From Mikania micrantha (lineage: Eukaryota > Streptophyta > Magnoliopsida > Asterales > Asteraceae): DNA of 64,000 bases. Under the pieces are notes generated by a model. That model was not told the DNA's origin and ran no database searches. It saw only the letters and a program-made list of their open reading frames with translations. The stretch lies in the NCBI GenBank assembly GCA_009363875.1, contig CM018690.1, positions 14,725,971-14,789,970 of the forward strand, in the 5' to 3' direction. Positions 1 through 11,100 of the stretch are shown one piece after another. Position 1 is the first letter of the stretch. Every line of letters begins with the position of its first letter. The position numbers were made by a program, and so were the translations under genes.

Positions 1-490
1 AATAGATTGAACTTAAATTAACGTAAGTTTAACTTTCCCCATCATTTTATAACTTTAGATTTTAAAGAAATTTAGAACATTATTTGTTTATAAAAATCCC
101 ATTATTTAAAAACTTTGCTTTATAGCTTATCTTAATTTTAAAAAAATTCATTTTTATGATAACCTTTTTCATAAAACTTTTATATCATTTTATAGCTTCG
201 GTTTTTAAAAAAATGTAAAATACATCATTTGTTTATAAAAATACCATTGTTTAAAAACTCTGGTTTATAGTTTATTTTATTTAAAAAACATTTTTTTAAG
301 AAAACCTGTTTTATAAAACTTATATCATTTTATGAATTTAGTTTTTAAAGAAATTTAAAAAACATTATTTGTTTATAAAAATCTCACTTCTTATAAACTC
401 AGTTTATGACTTATTTTATTTTGTAAAAAAAATTCATTTCAAGAAAAACTTTTTTATAAAACTTATATCATTTTATAAATTTAGTTCGGT
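1..490. repeat. Tandem repeat, about 142-bp unit, 3.3 copies
   Basis: The phrase ATCATTTTAT recurs at about 41, 184, 324 and 467, giving steps of 143, 140 and 143 bp. Between these points each unit contains a CATTATTTGTTTATAAAAAT-like segment and a TTTATAG..TTATTTTA segment. The units are diverged, so the array is old, and it runs off the left edge. The reverse complement of part of the unit resembles the interior of the Helitron-like elements at 3282-4075 and 33510-34275, so the array is probably the interior of a reverse-oriented relative. The repeat structure is seen directly; the Helitron link is inferred. Confidence 0.7.
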
Positions 491-1217
491 TTGTTAACTA
501 ACACAAAAAAAAAAAAATTAAATGTAAAAGAGAGAGTTTAAAAACTTTATGAGAAACGATCGCGAATTTGAAATATTTATGAGCTATCTAGTTTAAACAC
601 AACTTTATTATATACCCAAACAAGACTATATAACTCAAGATCTTACATTTTTTTACCCGGTCATGCATTTTCGTCCATGATCCTATGTTGGATAAACACC
701 CTTTTGATCATTCTTTTCACAGCTAGACCAACCTGGCCGATCAGACGGAAACAGGTTCGATTTTATGCCTTTGGACCGTCTCAATTAAATTAGCCGGTTA
801 CACGTTACTAGTCCAAATGATTGAACTGGGGAATCTCCGATGGTCGGACAAGGTATTTTTCTTGTAAAACCGTACCCTATATTTTTTTCAAGATTAATTA
901 TATTTTTTTAAACATTAATTATATTTGATTAAATGTTTTTATAATTATATAATTGCTTTTAACAATTATGATGTCAACTGTTTTTTGAATTCGGTCCGAC
1001 CAGTAAGCCAGTAAAATCATGTTCAATTTCTAATCTGGTAATGAAAACATTGCTTTTAATTAAGATAGCACGTAGAATCTCAAATGCTTCCAATTTGCAA
1101 GTTGAATGCTTAACTTCTTCAAAGTCAACGTTGACATGGATAATAATCTACCTAAGCAAAATGAACCATAATCACATATATTTCATACGAGTTAATAATA
1201 ATCACATTTGTACATAT
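491..1217. other. Intergenic, nothing recognised
   Basis: AT-rich sequence with short A and T runs. I found no convincing coding region, RNA gene or bounded transposon in it. Confidence 0.5.
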
Positions 1218-1255
1218 AACAATAACAATAACAATAACAATAACAATAACAATAA

Positions 1256-1321
<66 letters not shown>

Positions 1322-1322
1322 G
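1218..1322. repeat. Compound microsatellite (AACAAT)n-(ATT)n
   Basis: A run of AACAAT hexamers (about six) passes directly into about 23 ATT triplets. The open frame through it translates to poly-Asn/poly-Ile and is not a gene. Confidence 0.95.
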
Positions 1323-1871
1323 TTATGAGTGAAATTTACTTAATTTTCAATTTAAGTTTCGAGCAGTTTATGGAAGCAAATTTGAAATCTTATTACAAAG
1401 ACGTTTCCATTAGTGTAAAAAATTGTTTGTTAAAGGGAAAGCACTTTGAAGACTATTTTACTTTTTCAATAACTCTGAATGCGGCTCGAATTTTCAAACG
1501 TAAATCACATGGGACGATTGGGTATATTTATTTTGTTAATTAGTGGTTCTCGTCGGCTTATTTGACAAGGCTAAGTGGGACGGGGTGTGATTTTGACCAT
1601 AATGGTCTGTGTGAACTGAAACGGGGGTGGACCGCCCATTTGGTCATACTTAAATAGCATTGGCTCATGGAATCACAAAGATGGTTCCTTAGTTCGACGG
1701 AAATTGACCGCAGATGGCTCGTGGATGTTGGCTTCTGCTAACCGGCGTTTGCCGGCCCCACTCCACAACACGTGACGTAATGCAATTACGTGATAATTAA
1801 CCTAACATTTACCCCTTAAAATAAGGACAAACTTCACTTTAAAAATAACATTTTTTTTGCTTGATAGATGA
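1323..1871. other. Intergenic, nothing recognised
   Basis: Low-complexity AT-rich DNA with a slightly GC-richer stretch near 1545-1790. I saw no gene or bounded element. Confidence 0.45.
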
Positions 1872-1879
1872 CTAGTTAC

Positions 1880-2315
1880 TAGGGGTGTTCATTTTCGGAT
1901 ATCCGAAGTTTCGGATAGTGATTTTTGATATCCGAATCCGAAACTTCGGATATCTTCGGATATCCGAAGATATTCGAAGTTTCGGATTCGGATATCCGTT
2001 CGGATATCCGAAATCAGGAAAAAATATAAAAAATTCAAAAAATATATATTTCGGATATCCAAATATCCTCAAATTATCCGGATATCCGAAAAATATCCGG
2101 AATATCCGAAAAATATTCGGATATCCGAAAAATTATCCGAAAAAAGTATCCGAATATCCGAAAAAACTATTTCGGATATCAGATATCCGAACTATCCGAA
2201 AATTTTCAAAATAAGTATCCGAATCCGAAATTTCGGATATCCGATTTTTCGGATATTTCGGATTCGGATTTTCGGATATTTCGGATTCGGATACGGATTT
2301 TTTTGAACACCCCTA
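1880..2315. mobile_element. hAT-type MITE filled with TTCGGATATCCGAA repeats
   Basis: The element starts TAGGGGTGTTCA and ends TGAACACCCCTA, a perfect 12-bp terminal inverted repeat. It is flanked by the 8-bp direct duplication CTAGTTAC at 1872-1879 and 2316-2323. An 8-bp target duplication with TAGGGGTG ends is diagnostic of the hAT superfamily. The 436-bp interior is almost entirely degenerate copies of a self-complementary unit built on TCGGATATCCGA, in both orientations, so either strand could fold extensively. It has no transposase. Open frames here with FGYPK repeats are a by-product of the satellite. Confidence 0.93.
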
Positions 2316-2323
2316 CTAGTTAC

Positions 2324-2814
2324 AGCCTTAATTTCATGGTTTTTAGTAATTCAAAAAAAAGTTACTATATTAAAATTTATAATTAATTAAGCTTTTAAAT
2401 CGAGGATTTTATTTGAAAAAATCTTTCTAAAATATTCGATCTCATTCTGTTATATACAAATAACAAAATTTGTTATAAGCTTTACTGTAAAATTAACATC
2501 TCATTATTTTGATTAATGATTAAATATTACTAATTTTAAAAAACAACAAAAGTTAGAGATGATAAGTTTTGTGAGGGAACTAATCCCTTTTACCAAACTT
2601 TATTATTTATTTGTAAAGCTCATAAAATGAGATACGCATGTTGCGTTTCGTCTAGTCTTGACCTTCTTTTGATGCTGATGCTTTTTATAGTTTATTTTCT
2701 AATAAATAAATAAATTATTTATTTATGTTAGATGTTGACTCTCCATTTTGGGACGTTCCCGTTCCCACCGTCGGTTCCATATTCTGTGGAGTTCTCTATA
2801 TCTCCAACCTTTTA
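2324..2814. other. Intergenic, nothing recognised
   Basis: AT-rich DNA between two MITE-like elements, without a supported gene or RNA. Confidence 0.45.
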
Positions 2815-3253
2815 CTATGTTGTAAACAAATCAAACGTTAAGTAAATAAATCAAGAACTGTTCGTTGGAAACTCGTTTGTGTTCATTTGTTTAATGAATG
2901 AACGAACAAGAACTAAAAATTTCATTCGTTTCGTTTAAATGAACGAACATAAACAGAGACCATGTTAGTTTTTCAATTCATTTGTGTTCGTCAACGTTTG
3001 GTAACATGTTCAATTACGTTTCTTTATGTTCATTTATAATATTTATTTATTAAATGTAATGTAGATTCTGAATTTTTTTTATTTTTTGTATAATACCATT
3101 AAATTTAAAAATGTTGATTTTTATTGTTTTAATAATATGTGTTCGTGAAACGTTTGGTTAGCGACCATGAAACGTTTGTGAGCAAGTTAAAAGTTAAAAA
3201 AACGAACGCAAACAATGACTCGTTCGTGTTCATTCGGTTCATTTACGGCCCTA
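2815..3253. mobile_element. Probable MITE rich in GTTCGTT/GAACGAAC repeats
   Basis: The interior repeats GTTCG, GTTCATT, GAACGAAC and similar words in both orientations. The left end reads TATGTTGTAAACAAATC and the right end, reversed, reads TAGGGCCGTAAATGAACC; these look like diverged copies of the TAGGGNNGTAAACGAAC termini used by the hAT MITE at 31849. I could not find an 8-bp target duplication, so the ends are approximate. Confidence 0.45.
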
Positions 3254-3281
3254 CATTCTATGTATGTTCTTTGTTTATCTT

Positions 3282-4075
3282 TCTATTCTAATAAATAAAA
3301 ATAATTTTTGACACTTGTCAAATTCTCATGTGTTTATTGTCACTTGTCATTTTTCTACCAAATTATAAAATTCTCTATCCTATTAATTAATTACATTCTC
3401 TCCTATTGATTACTTATAATATTAATATGTAATAATATTATTTTTCTTTTTTCATTCAAGAAAATAGTTTTTAATAAATTAAAAATCGAATATTTTTATT
3501 AAAAAGCACACTTAAAAAAGTTTATAAAATATGAAATTTTCTAAATTTTTTTTAAAGTAAGAAAAATATTTTAAGGTAGTATTTTTAGAAAATAAAAGTT
3601 TAATAAAAAAATTTTTAAAAATTAAATAAACGTAAATCATAGTTTTCAAATAATAGAATTTTTATAAACAAATGATGTTTCTTAAAACGAAATGCTTGAA
3701 AAATAATAAAAATATCAGGAAACATTAAAATTTAGTTATTTATGTTTAATGATATTTTCAAATTAAGTCATCTTAATTTAATAATTATATAAATTGTAAA
3801 TTATCTCCTTCATTTGTAACTGTTAGTTTTTGAAAAAAAATAAATGAACTTTTAATATCAATTGGTATAAGAATCTTTATTCTTACAAAACAAGTACGTC
3901 ACGTATTATTTCTTTAGTTATTAAAAATCTTAATTATTATTTTATTAGTTAAATTACTAATTAATATGTAATTTAATTTATTTATAACAAAATATTGTAT
4001 AATTTTTAAATTTTTATTACTAATTATTTAATATTTTATATTCAATCCGTGTAAATACATAGGGTAATAATCTAG
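3282..4075 (+). mobile_element. Short non-autonomous Helitron-like element
   Basis: The left end reads TCTATTCTAATAAATAAAA, a Helitron 5' TC start of the type also seen at 50950 on the minus strand. The right end is CTAG followed by T at 4076, preceded by an imperfect hairpin (CCGTGTA..TACATAGGG) about 10 bp upstream, as expected for a Helitron 3' terminus. The interior shares CACTTGTCA near the 5' end and AT-rich blocks with 33510-34275. It has no Rep/helicase coding. Confidence 0.65.
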
Positions 4076-5238
4076 TTTTTATAATATAATAAAAACATGT
4101 TTATTACATGAGTTAAAAACAAAACAAAAAATAGTAATAAGTTTTATTTATTAATATAATAATTTATTTTAATATTAAGAATTAAATTCAAATAAATTTC
4201 AAATAATATATTAATATCATTATTGATAAATACGACAAAGAAACAAAAATATGAGAAACAATCAAAAAATGACTAACTTTTTCCAAATATTTAATAAGAG
4301 AAACAAGATAAAATAAAAGTGATGAATCACAAGAGATTGACACATGTTATCTCATCTAATATAAAAAAGGTAAGAAAATAAGAGTGAAAATATATAAAGG
4401 GACATACGCTCGAGAAAAAGACGTAAAAAAAAGGAAGATTGCACTATCAAACAACACATGTATCTTTAGTTTTTTGCATTTGCTTTTGCATTTTCAAGAA
4501 TGAAATCAACCAGTTCAACTCATATTTAATTCTATTAATTTAGTGGTCATAATATACAAAAAAAAAAAAAAAAAAACAAGCAAGCAAAAATAAGCTTGAC
4601 ATGATCACAAAATCGATCTCAACGTTTTGATCTCAAAATTAGTTATTTAATGGCTAGAAGCATGTTAATTTAGCCATGCAGGAACCAAACGAGAAAATAA
4701 TTTAGGGATCGGTTAGTATTCAAGGATACAAATTGTAAATAGCAAGAACTAAGAACCAGTTCCAGTTCTAAGTTGAAATCTCAATTTTGGTTCTAAAGCC
4801 GGTTTCTTTGGTCATATTTGGTCAATTGGTCTCATAAGTAAAATGTTTAAGCATTTCATTTGTGCACGTTGGATGGAAATTAGTTTGTCTGAAATGATGA
4901 TATTGAAATCAAAATATGTTAAATTTGTTCTTGAAATCATTAGAGAGTGATGACAGTTATTAGGAGAAGCCTACAAGTTTCATCACAATTCAATCCCTCA
5001 TGTTATTCATTTAATCGACAATTACATGTATCTTGATATAAACTTCATAATTAAATATATACCTGATTAAAAATATAAATTACATATATTTATTTACCTA
5101 ACATTTTACATTACATATATCCCCCTACTTCAAGTTTTAAATTATATATATCTCATGTTTAAAGAAGAAAAATTATAAAAGAATGAGATATATGTAATTT
5201 AATTTTTGATTTTGATATATATATATATATATATATAT
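4076..5238. other. Intergenic, nothing recognised
   Basis: AT-rich sequence with a poly-A run near 4558-4577 and a (TA)n run near 5215-5237. No supported gene. Confidence 0.45.
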
Positions 5239-5485
5239 GTAATTAAATTTGTAAATAAGGGTATATATAAAATTAAATCCTCATTTAAAATGTATTAGGC
5301 TTGAATTTGTGTCATGACATTGGCATGAATTTTTCTTGAGGAAAAACATGTAATTTAACATTTTAATTTATGTATATATGTAATTAAAGTTGTAAATAAG
5401 AGTATATATGAAATTAAATCATTATTTAAAATGTAGTGGGTTTGAATTTTTGTCATGACATGACAAGAATTTTTCTTGGGATTTC
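5239..5485. repeat. Diverged tandem duplication, about 150-bp step
   Basis: The phrase GTAATTAAA.TTGTAAATAAG at 5239 recurs at 5390. Both are followed by TATATATRAAATTAAATC, TTTAAAATGTA, a TGAATTT.TGTCATGACAT segment and GAATTTTTCTTG. Copies are roughly 85-90 percent alike by eye. Confidence 0.75.
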
Positions 5486-5713
5486 CTCCTATGATGGTCT
5501 TGATCGAGTCTAAACTTGGCTTGAAGTGTCAAACAACTAAGATGATTGAAATCTCGACACATTGTTTAGTTTAACTTTCGGGTTTACGTTTAGGATTCGA
5601 ATAGACGGTTCTAACGACGACAAATTGAGTTCTAACAAAGTTAAAAATTGCTTCTATAGTCTAAAAATGGTTTCAATATAAGTGCTCAAAACATTATAAA
5701 TATGAAAAACATC

Positions 5714-5841
5714 AATGCATATCATGTCATAGGGTTAGGTTATTGGTACATCAGTGTAACAATAATACTAACATTTTATATTTTTTATTGTTAAAAATAC
5801 TTTAAAAATAATAATAAGTTAAAGTAATATGAGAAACAACA
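5714..5841 (+). repeat. 128-bp repeat, unit 1 (left of retrotransposon)
   Basis: The unit starts AATGCATATCATGTCATAGG and contains GGTACATCAGTGTAACAATA. The same unit resumes at 22433 and again at 22561, right of the retrotransposon. Taking away the composite and one copy of the CAACA duplication makes this unit contiguous with the next at a 127-128-bp step. Confidence 0.9.
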
Positions 5842-8062
5842 TGTAAGCCCCAAAACTCCCACATGTATGACACGTGTTTAAAACGACATCAAAGTTTAGG
5901 TCCCAGATTTTTTTAAACCGTCAAATGTAATTAACACCATAAACACCCCATTTACATACGACTTTACAAAATAATTGATGTTAATTAAACATTCAATAAC
6001 AAAAATTACATTTAAGTTATCACCAAAAACCTTTGTTTAACACCAACAAAGAAAAACCACAAAATGTGTTTGATTCGAATCCTTGCGAGGCAAACCGATC
6101 ACGACCTCGTTCAACCCTTCCGTACACCTGAAACACCATAATTAAGTCACCATTAGTTCATTAGAACTAAGTAAGATCACCATGCCCGCCCACACGAGCT
6201 TACATGACCCAAAAAGTCAATTTTGGTCAAATTCAGCCCCTGGCGTATTGGTAGGCGTATTTGGGGGCGTATCACAGAAATTTTGAGACCTGGAGCTGAG
6301 GTAGGCGTATCATACGCCCCCCCCAGGCGTATGATACGCCGGGGCACACCTGCACAACCATTTTTGCTGTTTTCAGCCATCTTGACCCCTTTCGCTCAAA
6401 TACGACCGTTCCAATACCCCCATAAACATTATATAACACCATATAATCATATTAAACACCTTAATTCACCAAATTATAACCATCATAGTCATAATATCAA
6501 ACGATTTACTAACGGGTCGTTTGCACCCAAAACTCCATTGAAATCTTATTCCACAAGATTTCTCAAGTTAAGTAAACCACACCACTTGTGTTTTACAAAC
6601 TTGATTTCACCCAACAAAGAACATTCACACACCATGTGAATAATTCAATGTCATGATCACACCACTTGTGATTCAAAACACCAATTTGAGTTGAATTCAA
6701 TTACAATTCACACACCTTGTGAAATAATTCAAATCCTTCAACACACATACAAAGTAACACCAAATCAATCATGAACTAGTATTGAAACACCATGTTTACA
6801 ATAATCAAGCAACATATATCACCTATTGCTTACCATTGTCTAACAACAAGTACTAGTTCACATATCCACAATAAAGTCAAATCTTCAACAACCTTCATAC
6901 ATGTACACACCTTTACACATAATAAATAGAAGATTTAGGTGACTTACCTTGTTCCAACGCGCTATCCTCTATAACCAATTCCTTCCCGTGTCGTTTGGTT
7001 TCACCCACACCTTCACTATCAATTCCTATTATCACAACTAATAGGTTTAATATAAAGTTTGACCACAATTAGTCAACATACACCCCTTTCACCCCAATGT
7101 CAACATTTTCAATCTAATTTGTTTCCAATTGACCCCTAACCATATCAATTCACCATTATTGATGTTATAAACCCACATAATTCACATCACCATTGGTTTT
7201 AAACCAATTTTAAGTTAAATACCCTACTTGGCATTTCATCAAACACCTTGTATGCACAAGTTCATGTGCTAATAATCATTCATCATTAAAACACCTATGT
7301 AACTCCATTATTATGTTTAAAAATGATCAATCTCAACAATTTCACCACAAACTACAACAATATAGTGATTATCATCAAATCCCCACCTTTAAACACTACT
7401 TTACACACCATGTTCATCAACTTCATGAAAACCCCAATTCCCCCATTTTCATAACATGTAAATCATGAAAGAAAACAATCAAAAGTTGTTCCTATATGAT
7501 TATCAACATCATTAACAACATTTGACACTCTCAAAACACCAAATTTGAGAGTTTTACCCATCAAACCCACACCCCCATGGTGACCCACGAAAATCCCATC
7601 AAAAACACCCAAAAATCTTACCTAGATGTTGTTTGATGCAAGGAGAACTCCAATTTCAACTTGCATTCAAGATTAGATCAACATCCAACCTCCAATTTGA
7701 TCAAATCTTGAAGTTCTTGAGTTTTCTCCTTGTCCTCTCCTCTCTTTCACGTTTCCAGCACACACACACACACATAAAAGTGTGAAATGTTGACCAAGTC
7801 AACATTTAACCCCTCTTTTAAGCCAAGTTTCATCTATTGGCAGTTTTGGTCCCTCTATTACTAGTTAACACTAACTAGTTATAACTAACTAAGTTAAGTT
7901 ATTAAACACCCAACATAATAAATTTAACAAACACATATTTAAATCACCCACCAAATATTATTTAAGATAATTAAATCACACAAAACACCCATTAATTAAA
8001 TAAACATAATCATACACCAATTATGTTTAATTTATAATATTTCACCAAAATGGGATGTTACA
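5842..8062 (-). repeat. LTR A (3' LTR of left copy), 2221 bp
   Basis: On the plus strand it begins TGTAAGCCCC and ends GGGATGTTACA, so in element orientation it runs TGTAACATCCC to GGGGCTTACA, with TG..CA ends. It adjoins the polypurine tract at 8063. It carries a pair of mutually inverted 15-mers, GGCGTATCATACGCC and GGCGTATGATACGCC, separated by a C run near 6303-6340. Private changes relative to LTRs B and C: three, all in the left 500 bp. Confidence 0.95.
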
Positions 8063-8077
8063 AATTCTCCCCTCCTT
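8063..8077 (-). other. Polypurine tract of left copy
   Basis: In element orientation this reads AAGGAGGGGAGAATT immediately before the TGTAACATCCC start of the 3' LTR. This is the normal priming site for plus-strand cDNA. Confidence 0.85.
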
Positions 8078-8103
8078 ACAAAGGTTTCGTCCCCGAAACC
8101 TCG

Positions 8104-11100
8104 TTACACCTCAAAAAGAAAAGGATAAAATTTCCGCATTTCATCCTCGGACTCCCACGTAGCATCCGAACCCCGTCTGTTCTTCCATTGCACCATTACT
8201 TGGTTAATCGTCTTATTCCGAAGTTGCTTGACTTTTCTATCCAAGATAGCCACCGGTTTCTCAATATAATTGAGTTTATCATCAATCACCAAATCCTCCA
8301 ATGGCACATAAGCCGATTCATCCGCCAAGCACTTTCGCAAATAAGATACGTGGAATGTATTGTGAATCCCACTCAACTCCTCCGGTAGCTCTAAGCGATA
8401 GGCAACCTCGCCAATCCGAGCTATAATTTTAAATGGTCCAATAAACCGTGGACTAAGTTTCCCCCGCTTTCGAAAACGAATCACACCCTTCCAAGGAGAA
8501 ACCTTTAACAACACAAAGTCTCCCACTTGGAATTCGATCGGCCTCCTCCGTTTATCCGCATACGATTTCTGACGGTCTTGTGCCGCCTTTAAATGAGCTC
8601 GTATCTGATCGATTCGTTCGTTTGTCACCTTTACTACCTTTTTGCTGGCGAGTTCCCTTGGTCCCACTTCTCCCCAACACACGGGAGTTCTACATTTTCT
8701 CCCATACAAAACCTCAAAAGGAGGCATTCCAAGACTGGAATGATAACTGTTATTGTAAGAAAACTCCGCCAAAGGTAAGTAATCATCCCAACTTCCCCCA
8801 AAGTCAATGATACACGCACGTAACATGTCCTCAAGCGTTTGAATAGTTCTTTCACTCTGACCATCCGTTTGAGGGTGATACGCTGTGCTCAACAATAGTC
8901 TCGTACCCAATTCCTCCTGAAAATTCTTCCAAAAATGAGAAGTGAACCGGGTGTCACGATCAGACACAATAGTAACCGGTACTCCATGTCGAGACACCAC
9001 CTCCTTAACATAAATTTCAGCCATCTTCTTGGAAGAATACGTCTCCTTGATCGGTATAAAGTGAGCACTCTTTGATAACCGATCTACGATGACCCATATC
9101 GTATCATAACCGTTCCTAGTCTTAGGAAGCTTCGTGATTAGGTCCATCGTAATATGCTCCCACTTCCACATTGGAATCTCCAAAGGTTGCAATTTGCCAT
9201 ACGGTTTTTGATGCTCCGCCTTCACTTGAGCACAAGTCAAGCATTTTTCAACATACTTAACAATATCTCGTTTCATTCCCGGCCACCAATAGTTAACCCG
9301 CAAGTCACGATACATCTTCGTGCCTCCTGGGTGAATCGAATATCTCGATTTATGAGATTCCTCCAATAAAGCCGTCTTTAAAGGACAAGTGGGAGGTATC
9401 CACACCCGACCCCACCTTGTCTTTAAACCCCGACTATCCTCATCCAATTGATGAGCTAACCCCTTGATTCTATCACGTTTCCAATTCTCCTCCTTTAAAG
9501 CTTCCGTTTGAGCAGCTTTAATTTGATTCACCAAATCCGAAGTTACCACAATTTTCATTGCCTTTACCCGAATAGGTGAAGGTTCCTCCTTTCTACTCAA
9601 AGCATCCGCCACTACGTTTGCTTTCCCCGGATGATAGAGAATTTCGCAGTCGTAGTCTTTGAGTAACTCCATCCAACGTCTCTGCCTCATATTCAATTCC
9701 TTCTGTGTGAAGAAATACTTTAAACTCTTGTGGTCGGTATAAATAGTACATTTCACCCCATAAAGATAATGACGCCATATCTTTAATGCAAAAATAACCG
9801 CCGCAAGCTCCAAATCATGGACGGGATAGTTAATCTCATGAACCTTCAACTGACGTGAAGCATAAGCAATAACTTTCCCTCTTTGCATGAGAACACACCC
9901 AAGACCAACATATGAAGCATCGGAATAGACCACAAGATCATCGGGTCCATCCGGTAAAGTTAACACCGGTGCTTGTGTTAGTCTTGTCTTTAACTCCTGA
10001 AACGCCTTTTCTTGTTCGTCACCCCATACAAACTTAGTATCCTTCTTTGTAAGCTTTGTCAAAGATGAAGCAATCTTGGCAAAGTCTTGAATAAACCTCC
10101 TGTAATAACCGGCTAAACCAAGAAAACTTCTAACCTCAGTTGGAGTCTTGGGTGGACTCCATTTCATAACCGCCTGAATTTTGGAAGGATCAACTTGTAT
10201 ACCATTAGCATTCACCACATGTCCCAAGAATTGGACTTCACGTAACCAAAAGTCACATTTTGAAAATTTGGCATACAATTTCTCCTTACGAAGCGTTTCA
10301 AGAACTTCACGCAAATGACAAGCGTGATCCGCTTCATTCTTGGAATAGATAAGTATGTCATCGATGAACACAATGACTGACCTATCTAACATTGGACGAC
10401 ACACCCGATTCATCAAGTCCATGAACGCCGCCGGTGCGTTAGTTAACCCAAAGGACATCACAAGAAACTCATAATGCCCATACCTCGTACGAAAAGCCGT
10501 CTTTGGAATGTCTTCCTCTCTAACCTTCAACTGATGGTATCCCGATCGAAGGTCGATCTTAGAAAACCATGAAGCACCTTGTAATTGGTCAAAGAGGTCA
10601 TCAATCCTAGGTAATGGATACCTATTCTTCACCGTGACCTTGTTCAACTCCCGATAATCTATACACATTCTGAAGCTCCCATCTTTCTTCTTGACAAATA
10701 ATACCGGTGCACCCCAAGGTGAGATGCTCGGACGAATAAAACCCATGTCAAGAAGTTCTTGCAATTGACTCATCATCTCTTGCAATTCCGATGGCGCCAA
10801 CCGGTATGGAGCCTTAGCAATGGGTTTAGCCCCTGGCACCAAGTCAATTCGGAACTCCACATCCCTTTCGGGAGGTAATCCCGGTAGTTCATCCGGAAAA
10901 ACATCCGAAAAATCACGAACTATAGGAATGTCTTCTATCAACTTCACTCCTTTCTCCGAATCCACCACATAAGCAAGAAACGATCGTCCACCATTGTTCA
11001 AATATTTCATAGCTTCGATTAAAGAACATAAGATCATGCCACCACGTTTCTCCCCACGAATACACACCTCATGTCCACTAGGAGACATCAATTGAATAAT

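Noticed and set aside
1041..1328. 95-codon open frame ending in poly-Asn and poly-Ile
   Set aside because: It is a read-through of the AACAAT and ATT microsatellite; no domain or signal.
1872..2214. Open frames on both strands with FGYPK-like repeats
   Set aside because: They are translations of the palindromic satellite inside the hAT MITE.
6177..6639. Overlapping open frames in LTR A, repeated in LTRs B and C
   Set aside because: They lie in non-coding LTR sequence, differ between copies by frameshifts in the C run, and have no family features.
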